Positions 51,710-59,621 of a DNA stretch of 64,000 bases are shown here, one piece after another (positions within the stretch are counted from its first letter, which is position 1; each line of letters opens with the position of its first letter). A program made the position numbers and the translations under genes. This stretch comes from Myxococcaceae bacterium JPH2 (lineage in GTDB: Bacteria; Myxococcota; Myxococcia; Myxococcales; Myxococcaceae), in assembly GCA_016458225.1 (NCBI GenBank), contig JAEMGR010000005.1, positions 558,001 through 622,000 of the forward strand, in the 5' to 3' direction. The notes beneath the pieces are model-generated. The model made no database searches. It was not told where the DNA came from and saw only the letters and a list, made by a program, of their open reading frames with translations.

Positions 51710-52480
51710 ATGCAGCCTTCAAGAGATGGAACGCGGGGGGACCGCGCTCGCCAGGGAGTTCACGCCGCGGCGCGGCGCCGGACCGGGGGCTTCGCCCTCA
51801 TCGTGGCGCTGGGAGTCGTGGCGGTCGTCACCCTGGCGGTGATGCTCAGCTTCAGCGTCGTTGGACGCGAGTCCGATGCGCAGGCCGACGCCCGGCGGAA
51901 GAAGGAAGCCTTCTTCGCGGCGGAGGCCGGCATGGCCGAGGGGCGCGAAGTGATGCGCCTGCGGCTGGGTGAGAGCGACCTGACCTACAACCAGGCCATC
52001 ACGGCACTCGGCGCCGCGGTGGCCGAGCCCGGACTCGGCTCCCCCGGGCACCCCTGGTTCGAGGTCCTCCCCGGCCCCGGCGCGGACCGTTGGAACTACT
52101 ACCCGCTCACGCCAGCGACCATGGATGCTTCCGAGTTGGCCAGCGGCGCGAGCACGCGGGTGGCCAATCAGCTTTACGAGGACTATCCCACGCAGAGCAC
52201 CACGCGATACCGCGTGTTCTTGCGGGACGATGACGACGGAGACAGCGACTTCGCCTCGGATTCCAACCGGCAGGTCTGGCTCGTCGCCGTGGGTGAGGTG
52301 CTCAATCCGCAAGGACGCCCCACCCGCTCCATCGTGCAAGCCCTTGTCACCAACGGCAATGCCCAGACGATGAACGGCCCCGGCTGCGTCAACCGCGGGT
52401 GTGGTCCCGACAACAACTTCAACAACAACCAAGACCAAGACTCGCCCACCAATCTGGGCAACGTCAAAAACATTCCGTAG
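51710..52480 (+). CDS. pilX: PilX-like minor pilin, operon B
   Basis: A 256-residue minor pilin with the cleavage site RRTGG then FALIVALGVVAVVTLAVML; position +5 is Val, without Glu as expected for PilX/GspK-class pilins. The start is uncertain: ATG 51710 is chosen, while a TTG 18 nt earlier would also be in frame; neither has a clear ribosome binding site. The C-terminal half shares the pattern NRQVWLVAVGEV with its operon A paralogue (NNQVWLVSVGEV), followed by a Cys pair (GCVNRGC) and an Asn-rich tail (NNFNNNQDQD). Gene order pilX-tfcP-pilY1 follows. Confidence 0.86.
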   Translation: MQPSRDGTRGDRARQGVHAAARRRTGGFALIVALGVVAVVTLAVMLSFSVVGRESDAQADARRKKEAFFAAEAGMAEGREVMRLRLGESDLTYNQAITALGAAVAEPGLGSPGHPWFEVLPGPGADRWNYYPLTPATMDASELASGASTRVANQLYEDYPTQSTTRYRVFLRDDDDGDSDFASDSNRQVWLVAVGEVLNPQGRPTRSIVQALVTNGNAQTMNGPGCVNRGCGPDNNFNNNQDQDSPTNLGNVKNIP

Positions 52481-52498
52481 GCCCCCGGAAAGCCACTC

Positions 52499-52951
52499 AT
52501 GATTCGCATGAAACTCATGTTGCTGCCCCTGGTGCTCCTGCCGTGTCTGGCGGGCGCGGAGGACTCCGGGGAGACGCTCTTCAACAAGGCCTGCTCGCAT
52601 TGTCATACAGCGCGGCGCTCCGACAAGGAGGCCAAGGCCCATCCCACGGTGGCGCGTGACAGCAAGGTCATCCCGTCGATGGACATGGCCATCCAGAACC
52701 GCTCAGCCGAGCAGCTTCGCACCTGGATTCAGGCCCCTCACAAGGTGAATGCGAAGACCGGCTGTGACACGCGGCAACTGCGCGCCGAGGACGTGGACGC
52801 GGTGATGGGCTACCTGTCCACGCTCGCCGTGCCGCCCCAACTGCCGCGCCAGGAGATGTTGCGCCAGCAGTTGCAAGAGAAGCTCAAGGCCCAACGCGCC
52901 AGCCAGCAATCCAACACCCACCAGCCCAGCTCCTCCCCGGGGGTGAAGTGA
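52499..52951 (+). CDS. tfcP: TfcP-like noncanonical cytochrome c
   Basis: A 150-residue secreted cytochrome c with a signal peptide (MLLPLVLLPCLAGA) and haem site CSHCH (32-36). There is no methionine at the expected distal position; a Cys lies there (KTGCDTRQLR, Cys89). This fits His/Cys ligation reported for M. xanthus TfcP, which helps PilY1.1 take up calcium rather than carrying electrons. A C-terminal extension of about 40 residues (QLPRQEMLRQQLQEKLKAQR, then Ser/Pro-rich) is also like TfcP. It lies between pilX and pilY1 of operon B. Orthology is strong by context plus motif, but the ligand is inferred from sequence only. Confidence 0.82.
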   Translation: MIRMKLMLLPLVLLPCLAGAEDSGETLFNKACSHCHTARRSDKEAKAHPTVARDSKVIPSMDMAIQNRSAEQLRTWIQAPHKVNAKTGCDTRQLRAEDVDAVMGYLSTLAVPPQLPRQEMLRQQLQEKLKAQRASQQSNTHQPSSSPGVK

Positions 52952-55900
52952 TGCGCACCTTAGTCCGAGCCCTCGCGGCCCTTTCCCTGCTCGCGATGCC
53001 CGTGAGTGGGAGCGCGGCCCCCGCCAAGCTGTGCCAGGACGATCTCTCGCAGGATCGCCAGCCGAACTTCAACACCGGTGACGGCAGCCTCCAGGTCGCC
53101 AACCAGACCATCGTCACCACCAACGATTCTCCGCCGCGGCTCCAGCTCAACACGAACCTGGCGCGCCTGGACCCCGAGCACATCTACTTCCCGTTCGATC
53201 AGCACGTCACCATCAGCTACGTGTATGAGTCCGCCGGCGCCTCGCACGCGCTGGGCTACATGTACCTGGATGACGTGAAGGCCCGCGGATACCTGGACGC
53301 CAACGGCAACCTCGCGGATACGAACAACAACGGCATCCTCGACCTGCACGAGGACCTGTTCAACCTCGCGCCGACGACGCCCGCCAGCGAGGCCCGTCCA
53401 TACATCGGCAGCGCGCGACGCTGCACGGGCAAGGTCTTCACCTCAGGAGGGAAGACCTATACCCAACCCGAGCTCGCCATGAAGGGCTGTGACTCGGGTG
53501 TCTTCGAGCGCAAGTCGCTGTCCGACGCGCGCCCCGGGCATGTCACGGAAGACATCGACGTCGACATCATCGGTCGGTCGGAGAGCGACTCCTTTGTCGC
53601 GAGCGACGCTGACTACTCAGACAACGGTCTGTTCCCGCACATCCCCAACCTGCTGGAGCCTGCCTCTGTATCGAACGGCAACAAGGGCATGGGGAAGATG
53701 GTCTTCCTCCTCGCCGACGACGACAGCGACCGGAAGACCTACAACAACCTCTCTCCCGTCGTGGACTCGGAGGACTCGGATGACGGCGTTCCGGACTACG
53801 ACACCTCCAAGTACGACTCCAGCGGTCTGGTGCGAAACACCAATCAGGATCCCGGAGTCACGGCCTTCGACCGGACCGTCGACCTGGGACAGATTCAAGG
53901 CGGCAAGGAGATCGTGTTCTTCCTCGTCGTCTACTACGCGCCCCGTCACAACCTCGACGCGGGCAATGCCTATCCCTGCCTGAAGCGAGATCCGGCGGAT
54001 GGAAAGTGCCTGCTCCACTTGAAGACGCCCGTCTCGGTCTTCTTCTCCAAGGCTGCGTGGAACCTGGACCAGAACTTCATCGGTGGGCGGGTCACGGAGC
54101 GCAACATCGGCTGCTCGTATGACGACGGCTGCAACCCCGACGACGCCACGAGCGTGAACAACCTCGGCTGCGCGACGGTAAACCCCGTTGGCCCGAAGGC
54201 GTGCGGCTGGCTGGCCGGCCCGAAGTCGGACACGGGATCCACGCTCGGCCGTCTGAAGAACCTGGCGGTCTACGGCAACCTGGACATGCCCATGGAGAAG
54301 GTCACGCTGGCGCGACCGCCGCCTCCTGCCAGTGGCGTGGACATGAACTACATGCCGCACGTCATCGTGGGCGCGCCGTCCACGGACCCCTTCCGCTGGA
54401 TTCTTGGCTTCGAGGACCTCAGCGGCGGTGGTGACCGCGACTTCAACGACGTCGTGTTCGTGGTCAACAAGGAGAACGGCGGAGGCCTGCGCTCCGCCAC
54501 CGTGTCCGGCGACATCTCGCCCGACATCGCCGAGGACTTCACCATCACCAAGGTGCGCTTCAAGCGACAGGATGACTACGCTCCGGCGCCACGAACCTGC
54601 GCGGGCGGCGCGCCGTGCTGGGCCGAGGAGACGCCGGGAGCCTGCACGCCGCCCAGCGGCGTCCGCCCGTCCATCCAGTACTCGGTGGCGGTGGATTGTC
54701 GCAACTGCTCCAACGGCACCTGCACGCCAAACCTCAATCCTCAGTGGATCCCGGTGAACTTCGATCCCGCGCCGAACAACCAAGTGAAGGAGCTGGACAT
54801 CCAGGCGCTCGGCTTCACCGGTTCCCAGCTCTGCTGGAAGGTGGACATCAGCAGCCCGAACGAGCGGTGCCGCCCCATCATCGACAACATCGACGTGGGC
54901 TATCAGGCCGTCCGCTCCGGCAACTACGCACGCGCCTCGCCGTCCACCTTGGGCAATGCCGTGGTCTGGGGTGTCAACGAGACGCCTGGCAAGAGCTGGG
55001 GCCAGAACTGGCCTACCTCGGGCGTGCCCGCGGCGGGCAATCGCCTCTATGACGGGAGCAAGGATTTCACCCCGCGGGGACACTTGTATCTCGAGTCTCT
55101 CTATGACCCCGAGAACCCGGACGCGACCCACCTCGTCCAGCGCTGGGAGGCAGGCCGGGTGATGGCGCTGTCGTTCTCGGGCAGCGGCTCTCCGTCGAGC
55201 CGCAACCTCTACACCGTGGACAGCACCGGCGCGCGCATCAACCTCACCCAGGTGGACGCGGGTAGCAACGCGACGGCGGCCGTCAACCCGCTCTTCCCTG
55301 ACTCGCTCTGCGACACGCTCATCAATGGGCAGCGCGTCTATGACCTCAACCATGACGGCGCATGCCGCACGCCCAGCGGCTCCACGGCGGACAAGAAGAG
55401 CAGCTCGGACGACCAGAACGACCGCAAGGCCCTCATTGACTGGCTCTACGGCTGGGAGGATCGCCACGACGTCAGCCCCACCAGCGCGGCGAAGCGTCCG
55501 TGGCCCTTCGGCGGCATCAACCTCTCCACCGTGGCGCTCGCGGTCCCGCCGTTCTACGACACGTGGTACCAGAACGCGCGTCCCGCCGAGCGCGACCTGT
55601 ACCGCCGCAACTTCGCGGAGCCGCTCAAGCAGCGGCCGACGATTGCCTACGTCGGCACGATGACGGGCCTCCTGCATGGCTTCAACTCGGGCGACTTCCG
55701 TGGAGAGAAGCAGGACACCTGCGCCGAGAAGCCGCAGCAGCGCGGATTCTTCCTTCCGGACGGCGCCTGCCAGACGAGCAGTCCCTATACCCATCGCGCC
55801 TATGGAACCGGCGAGGAGAGCTTCGCGTATCTGCCGCGAATGCTGCTGGACCGCTACCGGAACAACTACGTGCAGTTCCCCGGCTCCGCGAGCCTGCCGC

Positions 55901-57195
55901 GCCCGCAGGCGGATGCCTCTCCCGCCATCGCGAACGTGGACCTGGGCATCGTGAGCAAGCCGGCCTGGACGCGAGAGACCACGGCCTCTCGCACGACGGG
56001 CGCCAAGACGGTCCTGGTCTCCGCGACGGGTAAGAACAGCCCGGTGGTCTTCTCGCTCGACATCACCAACCCCGCGGACTCCTGGTACCCGCTGCCCATG
56101 TGGGAGTTCAGCCTCGCGGACACGGCGGTGAACACGGCCTTCACCAACGCTCGCGCCACCAACCCGACGGTAAAGCTGCCGGACAACACGGGCTCTCGCC
56201 ATGCCCCCTCCGTGGGGCGCATCGCATGGGGCCCCACGGATTCCGTCTGGGCGGCGGTGGTTGGCACCGACTATGTGCCCGCCTCGGGGCGCACGGGCTC
56301 TGTCTTCCTCATCGACATGAAGACCGGGCGGCCGATGAACTACGGAGGCACGGGTGCTGGCGCCAACGCGGGCGTCATCACGCTGGACTCGGGTTCGGGC
56401 GTGGCCGCGGAGTCCGCGCTGATGGACCTGGACCAGGACGGCACCTACGACGTCATCTACGTGCCCACCACGGCCGGCCATGTCTACCGCATCAACCTGC
56501 GCAAGGTGGACACCACCGCGAGTCTGGGCACCAAGGTCCAGACGTGTCTCGTGGCGGACGCCCCCCTGGCCGCGTCGTTGGACCCCAACGCCGCACAGAG
56601 CCAGGACCAGAGCTACCAGCAGATCTACTCCAACCTCGCGGTGAAGCTCGTGCCGGGCCCCAATGGCCCCGCGGTGCGCTTCTTCTTCGGCACGGGCGAC
56701 AACCCGGACGAGTTCTCCGACGGGCCCGCCGACAAGAGCCACTATCGCTACCATCTGTTCGGCTATGAGGACCAGAACCCCACCGGCAACGGTGGCTGTG
56801 CGGTGAACGCGCTCACCCCCATGTGGGTGGTGCCCCTCGAAGAGGGCCAGACGGTGTGGGGTGGCGTGGCCATCAATCAGAAGGACGTCTTCGCGACCAC
56901 CGCCGTGGGCAAGGCCGCGGATATCTGCAATCTGAGCGACTCGGAGAGCGGCAAGTACTACGCGGTCAGCCAGACCCCGACGGGGCCCATCACGGCCCCC
57001 CATGGCACAGACCTGGAAGGCCATGGCGTCAATGCGCCCATCGTCCACGACAACCATCTCTTCATCCTCACCGCGACGGGCGGCATGCAGATCCGAGGCG
57101 AGGAGAAGTGGAACAACGGCAAGTCCGCCAATGGCGCCACCCGGTCGCGTATCCTCATCTGGGAGCCGGTTCCGGACGGAAAGCTGCCGCAATGA
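52951..57195 (+). CDS. pilY1: PilY1-type pilus tip protein, operon B
   Basis: A 1414-residue secreted PilY1 paralogue of the operon A protein. A signal peptide (LVRALAALSLLAMPVSGSAA) ends near residue 23. The N-terminal region carries an acidic loop (DTNNNGILDLHED) and a DUF4114-like segment (WILGFEDLSGGG, DRDFNDVVFVV). The C-terminal propeller begins TIAYVGTMTGLLHGFNSG. The calcium loop is DLDQDGTYD (1159-1167). ATG 52951 overlaps the tfcP stop; a GTG 3 nt earlier is possible. With TfcP next to it, this resembles M. xanthus PilY1.1, whose stability depends on calcium. The final bases overlap pilV by 4 nt. Confidence 0.93.
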   Translation: MRTLVRALAALSLLAMPVSGSAAPAKLCQDDLSQDRQPNFNTGDGSLQVANQTIVTTNDSPPRLQLNTNLARLDPEHIYFPFDQHVTISYVYESAGASHALGYMYLDDVKARGYLDANGNLADTNNNGILDLHEDLFNLAPTTPASEARPYIGSARRCTGKVFTSGGKTYTQPELAMKGCDSGVFERKSLSDARPGHVTEDIDVDIIGRSESDSFVASDADYSDNGLFPHIPNLLEPASVSNGNKGMGKMVFLLADDDSDRKTYNNLSPVVDSEDSDDGVPDYDTSKYDSSGLVRNTNQDPGVTAFDRTVDLGQIQGGKEIVFFLVVYYAPRHNLDAGNAYPCLKRDPADGKCLLHLKTPVSVFFSKAAWNLDQNFIGGRVTERNIGCSYDDGCNPDDATSVNNLGCATVNPVGPKACGWLAGPKSDTGSTLGRLKNLAVYGNLDMPMEKVTLARPPPPASGVDMNYMPHVIVGAPSTDPFRWILGFEDLSGGGDRDFNDVVFVVNKENGGGLRSATVSGDISPDIAEDFTITKVRFKRQDDYAPAPRTCAGGAPCWAEETPGACTPPSGVRPSIQYSVAVDCRNCSNGTCTPNLNPQWIPVNFDPAPNNQVKELDIQALGFTGSQLCWKVDISSPNERCRPIIDNIDVGYQAVRSGNYARASPSTLGNAVVWGVNETPGKSWGQNWPTSGVPAAGNRLYDGSKDFTPRGHLYLESLYDPENPDATHLVQRWEAGRVMALSFSGSGSPSSRNLYTVDSTGARINLTQVDAGSNATAAVNPLFPDSLCDTLINGQRVYDLNHDGACRTPSGSTADKKSSSDDQNDRKALIDWLYGWEDRHDVSPTSAAKRPWPFGGINLSTVALAVPPFYDTWYQNARPAERDLYRRNFAEPLKQRPTIAYVGTMTGLLHGFNSGDFRGEKQDTCAEKPQQRGFFLPDGACQTSSPYTHRAYGTGEESFAYLPRMLLDRYRNNYVQFPGSASLPRPQADASPAIANVDLGIVSKPAWTRETTASRTTGAKTVLVSATGKNSPVVFSLDITNPADSWYPLPMWEFSLADTAVNTAFTNARATNPTVKLPDNTGSRHAPSVGRIAWGPTDSVWAAVVGTDYVPASGRTGSVFLIDMKTGRPMNYGGTGAGANAGVITLDSGSGVAAESALMDLDQDGTYDVIYVPTTAGHVYRINLRKVDTTASLGTKVQTCLVADAPLAASLDPNAAQSQDQSYQQIYSNLAVKLVPGPNGPAVRFFFGTGDNPDEFSDGPADKSHYRYHLFGYEDQNPTGNGGCAVNALTPMWVVPLEEGQTVWGGVAINQKDVFATTAVGKAADICNLSDSESGKYYAVSQTPTGPITAPHGTDLEGHGVNAPIVHDNHLFILTATGGMQIRGEEKWNNGKSANGATRSRILIWEPVPDGKLPQ

Positions 57196-57719
57196 CAGAC
57201 ACGCGTAGACACGCGCCCCGAGGCGCGACCCTGTTGGAGGTCATGGCCACCATGGCGGTGCTGCTGCTCGGCATCGCCGCGGCCATGACCGTGGTGGCGG
57301 CGACCAGCCGTTCCAATCGGAGGACACTCACGTCCATCCAGGCGCAGCTCATCGCCGAGCAGTACCTGGAGAACATCACGGCCCAGGGCTGCAACCCGGT
57401 TCCCCCGGCGTGCAGCAATCTGGCGGCGTGGGACAAGCGGCGCGAACTCGTGTACCAGACCGCCGCGGGGCAGTTCAGCACCACGCCGCCCGGAGCGGGT
57501 GTCACGGCGCGCCAGTACGAAGTGGCCGTCGACGTCGATGGGCCCACGCTGCCCGGCTCCATCGAGAACGGCTCTCAGGGTGAGCCGTCCATCTCCCGCA
57601 CGCTGGTGGGCACCAATACGGGCAACCTCGTCAACGTCCGCGTCTCGGTGAGCTGGGAGGAACTCGGCTCGCGAGCGGGCCGTCAGGTCGTCGTCCTCCA
57701 GACTCGGGTGGCCCCGTGA
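57192..57719 (+). CDS. pilV: PilV-like minor pilin, operon B
   Basis: A 175-residue prepilin; ATG 57192 overlaps the PilY1 stop (ATGA). The cleavage site is APRG then ATLLEVMATMAVLLLGIAA with Glu at +5. The C-terminus (VVVLQTRVAP) is almost the same as in the operon A PilV, confirming paralogy. A Cys-containing segment (QGCNPVPPACSN) lies mid-protein, at the same place as the Cys pair in the operon A copy. Its stop overlaps the pilW start by 1 nt. Confidence 0.88.
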   Translation: MTDTRRHAPRGATLLEVMATMAVLLLGIAAAMTVVAATSRSNRRTLTSIQAQLIAEQYLENITAQGCNPVPPACSNLAAWDKRRELVYQTAAGQFSTTPPGAGVTARQYEVAVDVDGPTLPGSIENGSQGEPSISRTLVGTNTGNLVNVRVSVSWEELGSRAGRQVVVLQTRVAP

Positions 57720-58957
57720 TGCGCCGCATGAGGAAGCCTCGGGGCTTCACCCTGCTGGAGGTCATGGTCGCTGCGGGCCTGGCTGTCATCGTGCTCGCGA
57801 CGGGCCTCGCCGTGGGCATGCAGATGCAGCGGCGCGCCGTCTTCGAGGAACAGACGATGATGGCCCAGGTCACGGGCAAAGCCGTCAAGGACCTGCTGAC
57901 CACGGACTTGGAGCGCGCAGGCCAGGGTATGGGGAATTCCCCCATGACCTACGGGCAGAACGACAGGCGAGTCGCCCTCAGCGCCTGGACCGAGCCCGAC
58001 TTGAAAACCACCGTCGCGCAGCCTTCGCTGATGCCGGACTTTTCGTTCAACCTGCCTTCCGGCGTCTACGCGAACATGAAGTCGGACGCGCTCCAACTCG
58101 TCTGGGGCGATACACAGTCCATGATTACGCTCCAGGCTTGCCCGCCGGGATCCGGGCCTGGAGTTCGAGAGAAAGACACGGACAACTACTGCGCGGCCAC
58201 CAATCCGCCCCTGGGACTACAACCGCCAGCCGGGCAGACAACAGCCGCGCTGGTGGTGAATCCATTCAAGGAAGCCATTCCACCGCTGGCCGCCTGTCAC
58301 ATCAAGATCTCCTCGATCAGCACCTCCCCCCCGAAGGTCAACGCGAATCCTGGCACCAATAACGACACCGGCGATCCCTGCTCTTCCACGACCGAAGGGC
58401 CGAAGAAGCCGGATTGGACCAACGACGGCTGGCGCGTCATGCGGACCCTGGGCGCGGCATACCGCGTGAACTGGGTATCGGCGGGGACGGAGCCACAGCT
58501 CGAGTACCTGCCGCCCGGAGCAGGCTCGTGGCAGGTCGTGAGCCGCGACGTGGAGCGCATGAAGGTGCGCATGGGCGTCATGGACCTGCTCAGCCCCAAC
58601 CTCGATCTGCGGTGGTTCCCGGACGCTGCGGCGGGACGTCCTCCGATTGATGGCTGCACGATCGCCAAGATGACCAGTGGTGAGTGCAGCCTTGACTCGA
58701 CTGCGGATGGTGGCTCGCCACTGCTCCCTCTTCCCACCACGAACGCCGATCTCATCCTGCAACTGCGCGAGCGCGTGCGAGAGGTGGAGATCACCCTGAC
58801 CATCCGCACGCGTCGGGCCGATCGCGACGCCGTGGATCTCTCCGCCGTGGATGAAGAGGGCATGGTGAAGGATGGCTTCAAGCGGCGTACGTTCACGTTC
58901 CGGGTGACGCCGCGAAACTTCGCGTCCACTGGCCTCCTGCCTCCGATTGGACCCTGA
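57719..58957 (+). CDS. pilW: PilW-like minor pilin, operon B
   Basis: A 412-residue prepilin. ATG 57719 overlaps the pilV stop (TGATG); a GTG 3 nt earlier is possible. The cleavage site is KPRG then FTLLEVMVAAGLAVIVLA, with Glu at +5. A long soluble domain ends DGFKRRTFTFRVTPRNF. It shares MQRRAVFEEQTM with the operon A copy (LQRRGVLEERTM) just after the helix. A second pilin gene follows after 2 nt. Confidence 0.87.
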   Translation: MRRMRKPRGFTLLEVMVAAGLAVIVLATGLAVGMQMQRRAVFEEQTMMAQVTGKAVKDLLTTDLERAGQGMGNSPMTYGQNDRRVALSAWTEPDLKTTVAQPSLMPDFSFNLPSGVYANMKSDALQLVWGDTQSMITLQACPPGSGPGVREKDTDNYCAATNPPLGLQPPAGQTTAALVVNPFKEAIPPLAACHIKISSISTSPPKVNANPGTNNDTGDPCSSTTEGPKKPDWTNDGWRVMRTLGAAYRVNWVSAGTEPQLEYLPPGAGSWQVVSRDVERMKVRMGVMDLLSPNLDLRWFPDAAAGRPPIDGCTIAKMTSGECSLDSTADGGSPLLPLPTTNADLILQLRERVREVEITLTIRTRRADRDAVDLSAVDEEGMVKDGFKRRTFTFRVTPRNFASTGLLPPIGP

Positions 58958-58959
58958 CC

Positions 58960-59580
58960 ATGAAGTCCGTGCGTGGAATGACGTTGCTGGAGATCATGGT
59001 CGCCTTGGCGATCCTTGGCATCCTCACCAGCGTGGCGGTGGTGAACTTCCAGTCGCAGCTCACCACCCAGCGCGAGAACGAGGCGACGCGCGCGCTCTGG
59101 TCCTCCGCGCTGAGCGCCCGCCAGCGCGCCGTCGCCACCAATCAGCCGGTGCGCGTCGTGGTGGAGGACAACGTCACGCAGGCGGATGGCAGCCTTCGCA
59201 CGGTGGCGCGCTGGGAACGGCTCGCGTGTGGCAACACCTGGGACAACGGCACGTGCCCCATGGCCGCGTGCCTGTCCGCCACCTGCCGCACCAATGCCGC
59301 CTGCTGCAACGAAGTGGGGCCGGACATCGTGCTGCCGCGCACCATGACGGCCACGGAGATCAACGGCCTGTGCTTCCTGCCGGGCACGGGGCGCGCGGTG
59401 ACCAACATGGCCTGCCCGCAGAATGCCGCCATCAATCCCATCACCGCGCGGTTCATGTTCTCGTCGAGCCGGGCGCGCTCTGTCTTGTCCGTGGAGCCGC
59501 TCACGGGGCTGTCCAACGTGCTGGACTGTGATTCCCAGTACGTCGTGACGCACCCCGAGGCCGCCTGCACCGCGCCTTGA
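58960..59580 (+). CDS. fimU: FimU/GspH-like minor pilin, operon B
   Basis: A 206-residue prepilin with the cleavage site VRG then MTLLEIMVALAILGILTSV, Glu at +5. The Cys-rich region (ACGNTWDNGTCPMAACLSAT, then CRTNAACC) mirrors the operon A FimU. It is the last gene of operon B and ends at a strong hairpin (59587-59621). It begins 2 nt after pilW, so translation is coupled. Confidence 0.88.
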   Translation: MKSVRGMTLLEIMVALAILGILTSVAVVNFQSQLTTQRENEATRALWSSALSARQRAVATNQPVRVVVEDNVTQADGSLRTVARWERLACGNTWDNGTCPMAACLSATCRTNAACCNEVGPDIVLPRTMTATEINGLCFLPGTGRAVTNMACPQNAAINPITARFMFSSSRARSVLSVEPLTGLSNVLDCDSQYVVTHPEAACTAP

Positions 59581-59586
59581 GCCGTG

Positions 59587-59621
59587 CTTCCCGCGAGCGC
59601 CGTCACGGGCCTCGCGGGAAG
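59587..59621. terminator. Bidirectional terminator hairpin between fimU and the histidine kinase
   Basis: CTTCCCGCGAG and CTCGCGGGAAG form a perfect 11-bp stem around a 13-nt loop between two converging genes. The right arm overlaps the last codons of the kinase gene. No T-tract follows on either strand. Confidence 0.72.
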
